From Gnetum montanum (taxonomy: Eukaryota; Streptophyta; Gnetopsida; Gnetales; Gnetaceae), in contig MNCI01015611.1 in NCBI GenBank assembly GCA_015680685.1, positions 673,799-709,946 of the forward strand: a stretch of 36,148 bases of DNA. The letters are read 5' to 3'. Positions within the stretch are counted from its first letter, which is position 1. Every line of letters starts with the position of its first letter. Made by a program: the position numbers and the translations under genes. Below are positions 9,623 to 19,310 of the stretch, piece after piece. A model generated the notes under the pieces. It was not told the origin of the DNA, did no database searches, and worked only from the letters and a program-made list of their open reading frames with translations.

Positions 9623-10546
9623 ATGAAGAAAAGACCTTTCTTCAGAACCAAAAATCTAACTACGCCCTTGCAACCACAAGTAGCTAATCCTTTAGATGCC
9701 TCATTATCAATCAAAACTTTAGAGCTTCCTTCAGGCCAAACACCGCGTCCAACACATATGGTCATGTTAACTCATGCCATCATCGATTGTATTAAGGCCA
9801 GCCATCTTGCTAGGAAATTTTTTAATCCTATAAGTCCTCTTATATATTTACAAACCGTTGGGAATGAACCGTGCAAGGCCCTTTTGGATTCAGGTTCCGG
9901 TGTCAACCTAATCTCTTAAGAAATGTACAAAACCTGGAACCCACCTTCACTAAAAAAGAGTAACATTCATTTAGAGTTGGCCAACCAGTCCATCACTGTC
10001 CCATTAGGGCTAGTGGAGGAAATTTTCACGACTATTTGTGGGTGGTCGTATCCAGTTGACTTCCTAGTGATTCAAGTGAACAACGGTAAGGGGAACTTCC
10101 CAATCATAATGGGAAGAGCATGGATAAGCACAGTTGATGTGCACCTTGGAATCTATGATCTTTCCTTGGAAATATCAAAGGAAAATACATTTGGGAAGAT
10201 CAAGAAGAAGAAAGTCCCATGCATCACATACAATGACACAAGGTGTAACTGCGTGCAGAAGTCATGGTTTGTGCAACGTTTAACATTGCTTGCATGCAAT
10301 CAGTGTGCACAAGTAACTAATATACAAAGATGCATGTATGCAGCAGCCACAAGACAAGAAGGCACCCAGTGGCTGATAGCTGATCAAGAGAGTAGTTCAA
10401 CTATATGCATGGAACCAATTGAGGGTTTGACTTGCACTTACATCGATAGCATAGACACATTAGAGCAAGTACATCGCCAACTTTCAAGCCTTGACATTGA
10501 AAATATCAACTGGGGGAAGTTGGAAATCCCTGATAAGTTTAAGTAG
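9623..10546 (+). pseudogene. pol: Element C protease region of pol
   Basis: Two adjacent in-frame pieces, separated only by the TAA at 9917-9919. The aspartic protease signature ALLDSGSGVNLIS has its catalytic Asp codon at 9887-9889. The second piece gives a flap-like region (SITVPLGLVEEI) and the closing FPIIMGRAWI (about 10100-10129), the counterpart of ILGRPWL in other retroviral-type proteases. The catalytic triplet DSG is intact. This enzyme cuts the Gag-Pol polyprotein. A Lys-rich linker and a Cys-containing linker follow, leading to RT. One nonsense change would have sufficed to break this domain, so it is among the best-preserved parts of C. Confidence 0.85.
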
Positions 10547-10579
10547 GAGCCCCTTGAGTTAAAACCATTACCCACCGGT

Positions 10580-11389
10580 ATGGAATACATGTTTCACAAA
10601 AATGGAAAACTGGTAATTATTAATGCTAAGCTTGCTTCACAACAAAAAGTGAAATTGCTGAAGGTAATAAACAAACGGTCGAAAGCCATTGCTTGGTCAT
10701 ATCTTGAATTAACTGAAATAGATCCTAGGATATGCCAACATAGAATTTACACTGGCCCCTCCATGAAGCCTCGATGACAACCATAGAGGCAATTGAACCA
10801 AAATCTCAAGCAAGCGGTTAAGGAAGAAATCATACAGCTTCTAAAAGCTGGGTTCATATACCCCATTGCTGATAGTGAATGGGTTAGTATTTTAGTTATT
10901 ATGCCTAAAAAGGGAGGTAAATGGAGGGTGTGCATAGATTTTAGGCTACTGAATATGGCAACATTCAAAGATCACTTTCTATTGCGATTCGTGGGCATCG
11001 CTACTATAGTTTTCTAGATGGGTACAGTGGGTATAACCAAATACAAATAGCCCCAGAAGACCAAGCCAAAACTATGTTCACCAGTCCTTGGGGAACATTT
11101 GCATACAAACAGATGCCGTTTGGCTTATGCAATGCCCCTACAACATTTCAATGATTAGTTCTAAGCATATTCTAGCAGCAGATAGGAAATGGTGTGGAAG
11201 TTTTCATGGACGACTTCTCCACTTATGGCTAGAGCAAGTACTAAAGCGATGTGTAGAAACCAATTTAAGGCGCAACTAGCAAAAGAGCCATTAATGGTCC
11301 AAGAAGGCATAGTATTAGGGCATAAGATCTCACAAACAGGGATAGAGGTAGACCCTAAAAAGATCAAAGTTATCCAAGGAATTACTTAG
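10580..11389 (+). pseudogene. pol: Element C reverse transcriptase
   Basis: Fingers and palm are readable: VKEEIIQLLKAGFIYPIADS (from about 10811), then KKGGKWRVCIDFRLLN (about 10906-10953). About 25 bp are missing after KDHFLLRF, where family members have a short linker helix, and the frame shifts. Reading resumes with FLDGYSGYNQIQIAPEDQ (first catalytic Asp, about 11011 on) and GTFAYKQMPFGLCNAP. The FMDD box carrying the other two catalytic Asp residues is at 11202-11213. The thumb-side IVLGHKISQTGIEVDPKKI ends near 11366. Stops at 10774, 11015 and elsewhere prevent a full product. FMDD in place of YMDD is normal in this lineage. Confidence 0.88.
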
Positions 11390-11973
11390 TAACCTGAAAC
11401 TATAAAAGATATTAGATCATTCCTTGGACACACTGGCTACTACAGATGCTTTATTGAGAAGTTTTCTAAGGTTGCAAAACCATCGGTTGAACTAACGAAA
11501 AAGGATGTATCTTTTGAATGGACCAGGGAATGCGAACTAGCTTTCCAAACTTTAAATAGAAGCTCGTAGAAACACCCATTCTACAAGCTCTTGACTGGTC
11601 TAGACCATTCCACATAATGACTGATGCATCTAACTATGCTTTAGGAGTCATAGTTACATAGTTAGATGACCAAAAAGATCCTTATTACATCCACTGTGCA
11701 AGTAGGAGTATTGCTAGTGCACAACTCAACTACACTAAAACAGAGAAAGAATTAATGGCTGTAGTGTTTGCACTAGAAAAATTTAGGCATTATGTCTTGG
11801 ACTATAAGGTATTCATACACATGGATCATAGTGCAATAAGGTTCCTAATAAATAAACCAACGGTGAGCCCTTGCATCATACGATGGATCGTAATCTTACA
11901 AGAGTTTGATCTTACAATGATTGATCAAAAAGGCACTGAGAACGTAGTTGTTGATTATTTATCTTGGTTATGA
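11390..11973 (+). pseudogene. pol: Element C RNase H and connection
   Basis: The connection begins SFLGHTGYYRCFIEKFSKVA (about 11417 on). RNase H carries MTDASNYALG (Asp codon 11623-11625), TEKELMAVVFALEKFRHYV (Glu codon 11749-11751) and HMDHSAIRFLINK (Asp codon 11824-11826), then ENVVVDYLSWL at the end. All the acidic residues expected of the active site are present, although the frame is broken near 11560 and by a TAG near 11659. This domain degrades the RNA of the RNA-DNA hybrid during reverse transcription. Confidence 0.87.
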
Positions 11974-12249
11974 TGGGACAACAAAGAGGATGAGTATCCA
12001 ATTTCTGATCATTTCCCTAATGAACTCCTCTTTGTAGGTGTATTAACTAATCAATTTACTATGGAAACAAACTAGTAGAGTAGTATTCTCACCTATCTCC
12101 TTACACAACAAACACGACAAGAGTTAAACGCTAAAAAGAAACAACAGTTCCTTCACCGAGCCAAGTATTTTATGGAGATCAATGGGAAACTTTAGAAAGT
12201 ATGCCTTGATGGCTTGGTTCAATGGTGTGTTCCCGATATAAATTAGCTA

Positions 12250-13389
12250 CAAATTCTCCAAGACACTCATGAGGGTCCTTGTGGGGGTCATTATGCTGGG
12301 AGACAAACAACCCTTAAAATCTTGCTTGCAGGATATTATTGGCCTACATTGTTTTGGGATGCCCACTATTTTGTCCAATCTTGTGATCATTGTCAATGTG
12401 ATGGGGGAATGACTACTAGAATGGAGGGTCTGAAAAAATGGATTCAACCTTTAGAACCCTTCGACATATGGGGAATTGATTTTATGGGGCCCCTTACACC
12501 AATGTCCAATGGGAAAGCTTACATCATTGTTGCTGTTGACTACTTTACAAAATGGGTAGAAGTAGCCACTGTTAAGGATTGTACATCATCTATAGCTACA
12601 TGATTTGTTCAACAACAAGTTGTAAACATGTTTGGTGTGCCGCAAGCACTTATTTCAGATAATGGTACACAATTCACAGGTGCAACTTTTCAAAAATTAA
12701 TGCAATGCTTAGGGGTTGAACACAAACTGACTATACCATACCATCCTCAAGCAAATGGTTAAGCTAAGGTCACCAATAGGGAAATTACAGAGATATTAAC
12801 AAGAACTATTATCAAGTATAGGCGAGATTAGAGCACCAAATTGAACGATGCTCTTTGGGCATACTACTCCACATGGAAACTCCCTATAGGCTACTCTCCC
12901 TATGAGTTAGTGTACAGTAAAATTCCAATGTTTCCCATTCAAGAAAAACTCTGTACACTATCTATGGCTTGTGATCTCAACCTTGATCTTGATCTAGCAC
13001 AGAAAGAATGGTTAATGACCCTTAACTTGATAGATGAGAACCGATTAGCCACCCTATCATCTAATGAATTGCACAAGGCCTTCAATAAACGATGTGATGA
13101 CCTAAAAATTAGGAAAATTAAATATAAACCAGGAGATAGGGTTCTGTACTACAATCCCACACATGTGCCACAACGCACTAAATTTCAAACGTTGTGGGAA
13201 GGACCTTATATTATTTATGCAACTTTTCCTTCAAGGGCCATGATGATTTACAAACCTGAGAGCCCGGATAAGAAATTTTTGGTTAACATACAACAAACCA
13301 AACCTTTCCATGAGCTTAGAATAGGAAGTACCAATACTACCTCTATTGGTGGACAACCCTGCTTGTTATTTTGGATCTCTTCCTTCTAA
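12250..13389 (+). pseudogene. pol: Element C integrase
   Basis: The N-terminal HHCC zinc finger is visible (DTHEGPCGGHYAG, then SCDHCQC). The core follows: WGIDFMGP with Asp at 12478-12480, VDYFTKWVEVA, and ISDNGTQF with Asp at 12658-12660. At 36 codons after the second Asp, where the DD35E Glu belongs, the codon is AAG (Lys, 12766-12768), and the codon two before it is a stop (TAA, 12760-12762). A TAG replaces a Trp codon near 12830, where A still has TGG. The C-terminal part (12841-13389, 182 codons open) contains KPGDRVLYYNP and LWEGPYIIY, the GPY/F-type DNA-binding module. There is no chromodomain. The enzyme is inactive as it stands. Confidence 0.88.
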
Positions 13390-15265
13390 CTCAGTTGTGG
13401 GGAAGATGACCACCAATGCTAACCATTCTAAGCCCTCAACTCTTTTTATATTTTTTTACACCTTTTTGTCTTACACCATTGTTCATGTTTTTTTCCTATT
13501 TCTTTGTTTGATTTACTTTCATTCGTCATACAATAAGTGCTCATGATGGTGGACTATACTATAATAATGTTGATTGCTAATGTTTGGTTTTTACCTTTGA
13601 TTCTCAATGTTGATATTAAGATATGGTTATTTTAATAAAATAGGCAATGAGTCCACACCGTCCATTCCTCCGTTCAACTCTATGGTCTCCCTTGGTTTTG
13701 GAACTGTACTGTTCCTTTTTCTAAATAAACTTATAATGAATTGGTGGCTTGGTATTCTTCAAACTGAGGAAGGACTCAATGGATGAAAAGGGTGTGACTT
13801 CAAGGGAATTTGATGCACGTGTGCTAGCTATTCTCTTGGGTGCCTGGATGCTTTTCATGGGTTTTCCGCCATTTTGCCATTGATCAAATATTAGGTAGCT
13901 GAGTGAATAAAATTAAGTCTTTGCATGGTGTGGTTCTCATATGAAAAATCATAAAAAAAAGTGAAAATTCAAAGCACACCCCTTAGACATAATAAAGAAA
14001 TTTGGGCTACAAGCACTGGTTATGGCACTGGAAAGACATATTACCCATGCCTAAAGGTTTCCTCTAACTAAGGCCCTTTCTTGCTTCATGCTTCTCCATC
14101 TTGCTCTTCTTAGAATGGTGGTGACTCTTTGGGGAAGCATTCTTATTGCTTCAAGGGGATGGATTGGCCAAGTGTATTGATGCGAGGTCATTGAATGTGG
14201 TTGGTTTGAGTCCAGATTTGGAATGAGTTCTACTTAGTCACCTTAACCATAAAATACACAAGGGACTTTATACAACCTTGCTCTTGGGATTCCATTCCAT
14301 TTTCTACTCTCCATCTTTCTTCGCATTTTTCACCTCATCGCCGGTTTTATGATTAGTCTATATTTTGGTTGACACATTGTTATTCTTTGGTAATTTCTTG
14401 TGGGTCAGTCTTAAACCATTGTTTCCATATGTCATTCCTAGAGCCTACAGACTCTTTGGTTTGTGGGTTTGTCAAGGCATAAAGGGCATGAGCCTTCTTT
14501 GGGGAGGATCCACTAACATTCCTTTACGGTGCAATTGTTAAATTCTTCTTCTTAAACATTTCTTGCAATTAGCAATTTCTCATTTCATCCCCATCCATGA
14601 CATCCATTTTATTGGCATCGCTGTTGTTATTTTTCCCATTTTTCTCGTTCGTTATACTTTTCCATCCTATTGCTACCAGAGGTTTGCTCTTAGTCATGGG
14701 CGCCCTATCACAAATTTTTCCATTCTACTACTTGTATCACCCCTACACCTTGGGTAGTTATCTATGATAAACCTCTAACCTAGTTTCTGCCATAACCATA
14801 ACATAGCTAATGCGCTTTATATCGAGGCAAGGTATCAACTACATTATGGTTTACTTATCCTTACTCATTCGTGATTGTGTTGTGTGTGCAAATGACGATT
14901 ACACGAACTATGGACTAGGATAGGAGGACACACTTGAGATGGACTGGAGCTGGAGCATTTATGCTGCGAACAAGTTTGGTTGTGTGGCTATGGATAAACA
15001 ATGGAAGGCACAATCGCGACATTGACAGCAACACACCTCATTTTCTTTACTCTCTCTTCAAGCCAACAAATGAGGGTCTGGATGTCGTCTATGTATAGTG
15101 TTCATGACAAAGGGCATGGACACCAATGTTGTAATATGTTTGTGGAGCCATTCATCAGGCACTTTGAGTTTGTTATTCCCTATCACTGTCAGTTCTCATT
15201 TAGTCAATAATGCCATACCTTCCCAATATTTTATAAGGAACTTGAGGATGAGTTTTCATTCAATC
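13390..15265 (+). other. Element C post-pol non-coding region
   Basis: About 1.9 kb without a credible gene; short open frames here are unconvincing. It contains boxes shared with A and B: GGGTGTGACTTCAAGGG-type (about 13790), GAAAGACATATTACCCATGC (14031 on) and CTTTGGGGAGGATCCACT (about 14493). Athila-type elements often carry an env-like frame in this place, and A has a long frame in the equivalent interval; C does not. Confidence 0.7.
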
Positions 15266-15274
15266 GTGGGGGTA
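15266..15274 (+). other. Element C polypurine tract
   Basis: GTGGGGGTA directly before the 3' LTR. A short purine tract here primes plus-strand synthesis. The upstream words ACTTGAGGATGAGTTTT (15240 on) recur upstream of A's 3' LTR (about 25068), confirming homologous positions. Confidence 0.7.
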
Positions 15275-16050
15275 TGATGAGTCATGATATCGGAGCCTTC
15301 CATGTGATATCACGGCCTACCTCATTACCTATAAATAAGAGGTGGGTGTACTTGGTTTGCATAGTTAGTCTTATTCCCTTACCCAAACTCTTACCTTTTT
15401 CCCTTTCCAGAGATAGAATTATTTCTGAGTGCTTGTAGTAGGAGTCATAAAGTGAACAGATCTTTATTCGAGCATTGTGTACCTAATCACACCTTGTGTA
15501 CAGCAATAAAGATGAACTTTATGATAAACCTTGCAGCATTCAGAATAGATTAATTAATGTTAATTAATGTTACTTAATGCTTTCCTTAGTTAATTAATGT
15601 TCTCTCTCTCACCCTACAACTCTCTTAAGTAAGCACACTCAGTACGATCACTTCGAGCATGTGTGTAATAGTTGGTAACCTAGTAACAATTAGCGTTTGG
15701 TAATCCCAGTAGTGTTGCATTGGTTTAGGATGTGTACAGTAAGTGAGAATAGATGCTGGTGTTAGGACTAGTTAAAGCATAGTTGAGTAGTTAAATCAAA
15801 ATTTGTTACTTAGTTATCTCTCTCCTCCCTTTGTAGCACTAGGACATAAAAACATAAAAACTATAAAAATCATGTACCTCAAGTTTACTTAACCATACAA
15901 TCGTGCTATACAAGTAAGCTTGGAAGACAATGATTGATCAACCCATCCTTGTTCCACAAAGGCACATAAGTGGTCCTTGGAATTCAACCGGATCGTGCGT
16001 GGATGCTCGTATTCGTATGGTTGAGTGTAGGGATACCTTGCCGCTCATCA
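15275..16050 (+). repeat. Element C 3' LTR
   Basis: 776 bp, TGATGAGTCA...GCTCATCA, with a TATA box at 15328-15337. It carries 20 bp more than the 5' LTR between GATATC copies at 15286 and 15306. Both ends are fixed by the 5' LTR and by the ATCAA duplication that follows. Confidence 0.95.
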
Positions 16051-16055
16051 ATCAA
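16051..16055 (+). repeat. Right target-site duplication of C (ATCAA)
   Basis: Identical to 6323-6327; element B resumes at 16056. Confidence 0.92.
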
Positions 16056-18028
16056 TTTTCTATTTCTACAAAATTTTTTTGATTCTTCATATGTTTTTCA
16101 TTTCTTAATATTTTTCTTTTCTTTTCTTTATATTTTTCTCTTTCATTGAGTCATTTTCTTTCTACTTTATAAATCTCTTTTTATGTTTTTGTTAATAATA
16201 TTGCTAGTCATGATGTAGAAGTCAATGATGTATGTTGGGTTTTTCTGCTATGATATCAAGTTGAGGGTAAGTAATTGTGTAAAGTAGTGAGACCACCTCA
16301 TCCATCCCTCCAGTTCTCTAAATAAAAAAGTCTTGTTTCATGGAAGAAATTTGGTTCTTCTTTTATGAAACTAAAATCAATCAATGATTATTGTACCTTG
16401 AAGAAAGAGGAAATGACCAAGTGGGAATGGTAAGGGTGTGACCTCAAGGAGATTTGTTGGATTCTCTTCTTGACTTCCTTTGTGTGGTTTATGACTTCTC
16501 ATGGAACGTATCATCACTCCAAAGTCTTTGCATGGTGTGGTTCCCATCCAAAATCATAAAAATATAAATCCAAAAAAAAAATCAATAATGGGAATTCAAA
16601 GCACACCCTTAGACACAATAATGATCTATAAGCACTAGTTATGGGGCTAGAAAGACATGTTACCCATGCCTGAAGGCTTCCCTCTAACTAAGGCCCTTCC
16701 TTCCTTCTCTTTTGTTCTCTTTTTAGAGTGATAATTGTTCTTTGTGGTGGTTGTGGACTCATGATGGTTAGTAGGAAGGAACACATCAATGCAAGGTTAT
16801 TGTTAATGGTATGGACTTGGTTTGAAAGTTGGACAAATAGGTATGTTGGTCATTTTAATCACACTTGACATAAGAACCTATTGTAGACATGGTTAAGCAC
16901 CTTACATTCCTATCTCTACAATCCATTCTCATCCCATTATTCACCTCACTATTGTATACAATTATGATCCTTTAGGTTTTGTGTAGTATAGTGCAACATC
17001 CCAACCAAGGTAGCTGTGTGTTATTTGGAATAAAGACATGATCTAAATTTAACTTCTAAGGTGCTCACAGACATCTCTAGAAGTGGTTATGTAAGGGAAT
17101 TATGGTAGGAGCTTGCTTTGGGAAGGATCCACTTGCATAACTTTTGTTGATCATGGCTTTGAACTAACCTTCACATCTTCTAGAAAATTAGTGATGGTTT
17201 ATCTAAATTTATGCATGCTTTTGGGACTACTTCTCATCAATTTTAATTAATTTTTCCTACTTCTCTATCTTAATATCCTTCAACTTCCAAAAAATTTTCT
17301 TGGCCATCTTTTGCATTGGACCTTTGGTTTTAGTTGTTTAAAAACCTGGGTGCTTCCGAAGTTACACTTATTAGTTATTGGGGCTAGGGATGCCCGCTTT
17401 GAAATTTTCCCAACATCCTATTTTTGAACATTGTGGTAACTAATAATAATTAACCAAAATAAGGAGAATAGCTTGATGATTTTAGTTAACTCAGACACCT
17501 TGTGCTTAAATGCAAACTAAGGGATCTAAAAATGATTAATTATTAAGGCAAATTTACCCAAACTAATATTGATCCTTTGGTGACTGTAGGTGATGATAGA
17601 AGGGATACCTAAAGAAGAAAGTCTTTTGCTAGGCACAAAAACAAAGCCAAGAGAGGGAAAGTAGAGGATATGCCCATGGACAAATAGTAGCACATACAGG
17701 ATAATGGCTCAAGCATCACATGATTACTCAATCCATGGGATGGTGAGAAGAAAATTTAGTCCATCCTTTAAGAATGTTCTGCATAACTAGAGAAACATTA
17801 ACATAACAATCAAGGTTGGAAGTTTTCCATTGCTAGCAACAACAAGAAGATTAATCTTCAGTGGATTTTTTAAGACTTCTACAAATTTTGTAAACTTCAA
17901 TGTTTGTCCAATATTTTTATCATTTTTTACTACATCGAGCCATTTCAAATTTTATTTTTGTTTTGTCATGTAATTGTGTCATTTTGTAAGCACCACTGTA
18001 GCACTCAGAGTTAGTTAGTAATTAGTTA
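16056..18028 (+). other. Element B post-pol region resumed, with 3' deletion
   Basis: No gene. Up to about 17.5 kb it parallels the post-pol region of C: GGTAAGGGTGTGACCTC (about 16428), GAAAGACATGTTACCCATGC (16650 on) and CTTTGGGAAGGATCCACTTG (about 17117). About 17.58-17.75 kb has a Lys/Arg-rich, coding-like patch that may be the start of an accessory 3' frame like A's. From about 17.9 kb it resembles the end of A's internal region (TTTTGTAAGCACCACT against TTTTGTAACACCACT at 24943). It then joins the LTR remnant at about 18029, so the purine tract and first half of the 3' LTR are deleted. Confidence 0.65.
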
Positions 18029-18388
18029 GTCAATAATCCTAGTAGTTGATACATGGATCTAGGACATGTACAACAAGCTAGGAAAAAACACTCATAGTCG
18101 TAGGCTAGTTTAGACTTTATTTTCTATTATACTTAGTTTAAATAATTGATTTCTTTATTATTGTTAGAAGTAGCATAAGGCCAAAACAACATCAACAATA
18201 ATATGTTTCACTTTGGACTAAGCCATACGTGACAAAGGTAGCACTAGTTCAAGTGGGAAGATGGTGAACTACGATCAATGCTTAATGATCTAGATTAATA
18301 ACTAGTCCTATCCACAAAATTCTACTAGATCACATGTGAATGTTTGTGATTTGTATGGTTGGACATAGGGGGTACTTGTTGCTCATCA
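18029..18388 (+). repeat. Element B 3' LTR remnant
   Basis: 360 bp matching 3330-3687 of the 5' LTR (for example AATCCTAGTAGTTGATAC and GCATAAGGCCAAAACAACAT). It ends GCTCATCA at 18388. The upstream part of the LTR, with TATA box and 14-bp array, is missing. By eye about 15% of sites differ from the 5' LTR. Confidence 0.85.
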
Positions 18389-18393
18389 CTATT
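18389..18393 (+). repeat. Right target-site duplication of B (CTATT)
   Basis: Matches CTACT (2765-2769) except for one C-to-T change. Integrase codons of A follow at once. Confidence 0.7.
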
Positions 18394-19310
18394 GAATGGA
18401 ATAAAAAACAAAAAGAATAATTCATTCACAAGATAAAACATTATATGAAGATTAAAGGAAATTTTTACAAGATTTGTGCATACAATTTAGTACAATGATG
18501 TGTTTTGGAGGAAAATCAGTAAAGTGTCTTGCAAGATGCACATGAAGGACCATGTGGTGGTCATTATGCATGGAGAAGAATACCATTAAAAATTTTGATG
18601 GCATGATGCTTTTAACATGCCATATTTAGGGAGGCACATCATTTTGTACAATATTTTGAATGATGTCAAAATGATAGAGGACTAACATCTAGAAATGAAC
18701 AGCCACAAAAATGGATATAACCATTAAAATTGTTTGATATTTAAGGAGTTAATTTCATGGAACTTATCACACTAATGTTAAATGAAAAGTCCTACATTAT
18801 TGTGATTGTTGATTATTGCACCAAATGGATAGAAGCAGCTATAGTTAAAGATTTCATAGCCACAAAGAATACCAAATTCATTCAACAACATGTGGTAAAT
18901 AGGTTTAGAGTACCAAGAATGTTAATCTTAGATAACGGAACTCATTTCACTAGAGCTACATTTAAAAATTTAATAAAATGTCTTAGGATGAATCTTAAAC
19001 TAACTACACCTTATCATCTCCAAGAAAATTGCCAAGCTAAAGTAACTAATAGTGAAATTACATGAATATTAACTAGAACTATTAGTAGATATAGGAAGGA
19101 TTGGAGTACTAAGTTAAATGATGCTCTATGAATATTCAGATCCATTTAGAAACTTCTTATAATGTATTTGTTATATGAACTTGTTTATGGTAAATTACCC
19201 TAACATCAAAGGGTGTAGCTATGCAATCATTTAAAGAATGCAAAGGGTGTAACATTAAAGAGAATTTTTGGATTCTCTATGCTACTATTATAAATCTTAT
19301 TATGTTGTTA
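18394..19310 (+). pseudogene. pol: Element A integrase (decayed, C-terminus deleted)
   Basis: It continues the pol of A after the B insertion: a linker, then LQDAHEGPCGGHYA (zinc-finger His region) at about 18530-18571. The core is GVNFMELI with Asn in place of the first catalytic Asp (codon AAT, 18751-18753), VDYCTKWIEAA, and ILDNGTHFTRATF with Asp at 18931-18933. At 36 codons beyond, the Glu position is again Lys (AAA, 19039-19041). WSTKLNDAL keeps the Trp that is a stop in C. After LVYGKLP (about 19170-19195) the C-terminal DNA-binding part is missing and post-pol sequence begins. There are stops throughout. Confidence 0.82.

Larger units (their letters stand above)
6328..16050 (+). mobile_element. 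Element C: complete Ty3/gypsy retrotransposon (OTA/Athila-like), 9,723 bp
   Basis: The layout is complete: 5' LTR, tRNA-Asp PBS, gag, protease, RT, RNase H, integrase, a 1.9-kb non-coding stretch, a short purine tract, 3' LTR, with matching ATCAA duplications. The domain order PR-RT-RH-IN is that of Ty3/gypsy. No chromodomain is visible after integrase. The RT phrases FLDGYSGYNQI and GTFAYKQMPFGLCNAP together with the tRNA-Asp primer favour the OTA clade, nearer Athila than Ogre; this is from memory of the families, not a tree. The LTRs differ by about 55 substitutions by eye over about 750 sites (roughly 7%). Many stops make it non-autonomous. It is inserted in B. Confidence 0.92.
2770..18388 (+). 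mobile_element. Element B: gag-only Ty3/gypsy copy, interrupted by C
   Basis: B has a 5' LTR (2770-3687), PBS (3689-3706), gag remnant (3813 to about 5980), a short pol remnant (to about 6250), post-pol non-coding sequence (6265-6322, resuming at 16056), and a 3' LTR that survives only as its last 360 bp (18029-18388). It lies in A between RNase H and integrase. Nearly all of protease and all of RT, RNase H and integrase are missing, so this copy was non-autonomous or was later deleted. By eye the shared parts of its LTRs differ at roughly 15% of positions, about twice the figure for C. Confidence 0.8.

Noticed and set aside
13390-15265. A possible env-like gene in C
   Set aside because: No open frame above about 70 codons, no signal peptide plus transmembrane pattern, and the region aligns with non-coding parts of A and B.
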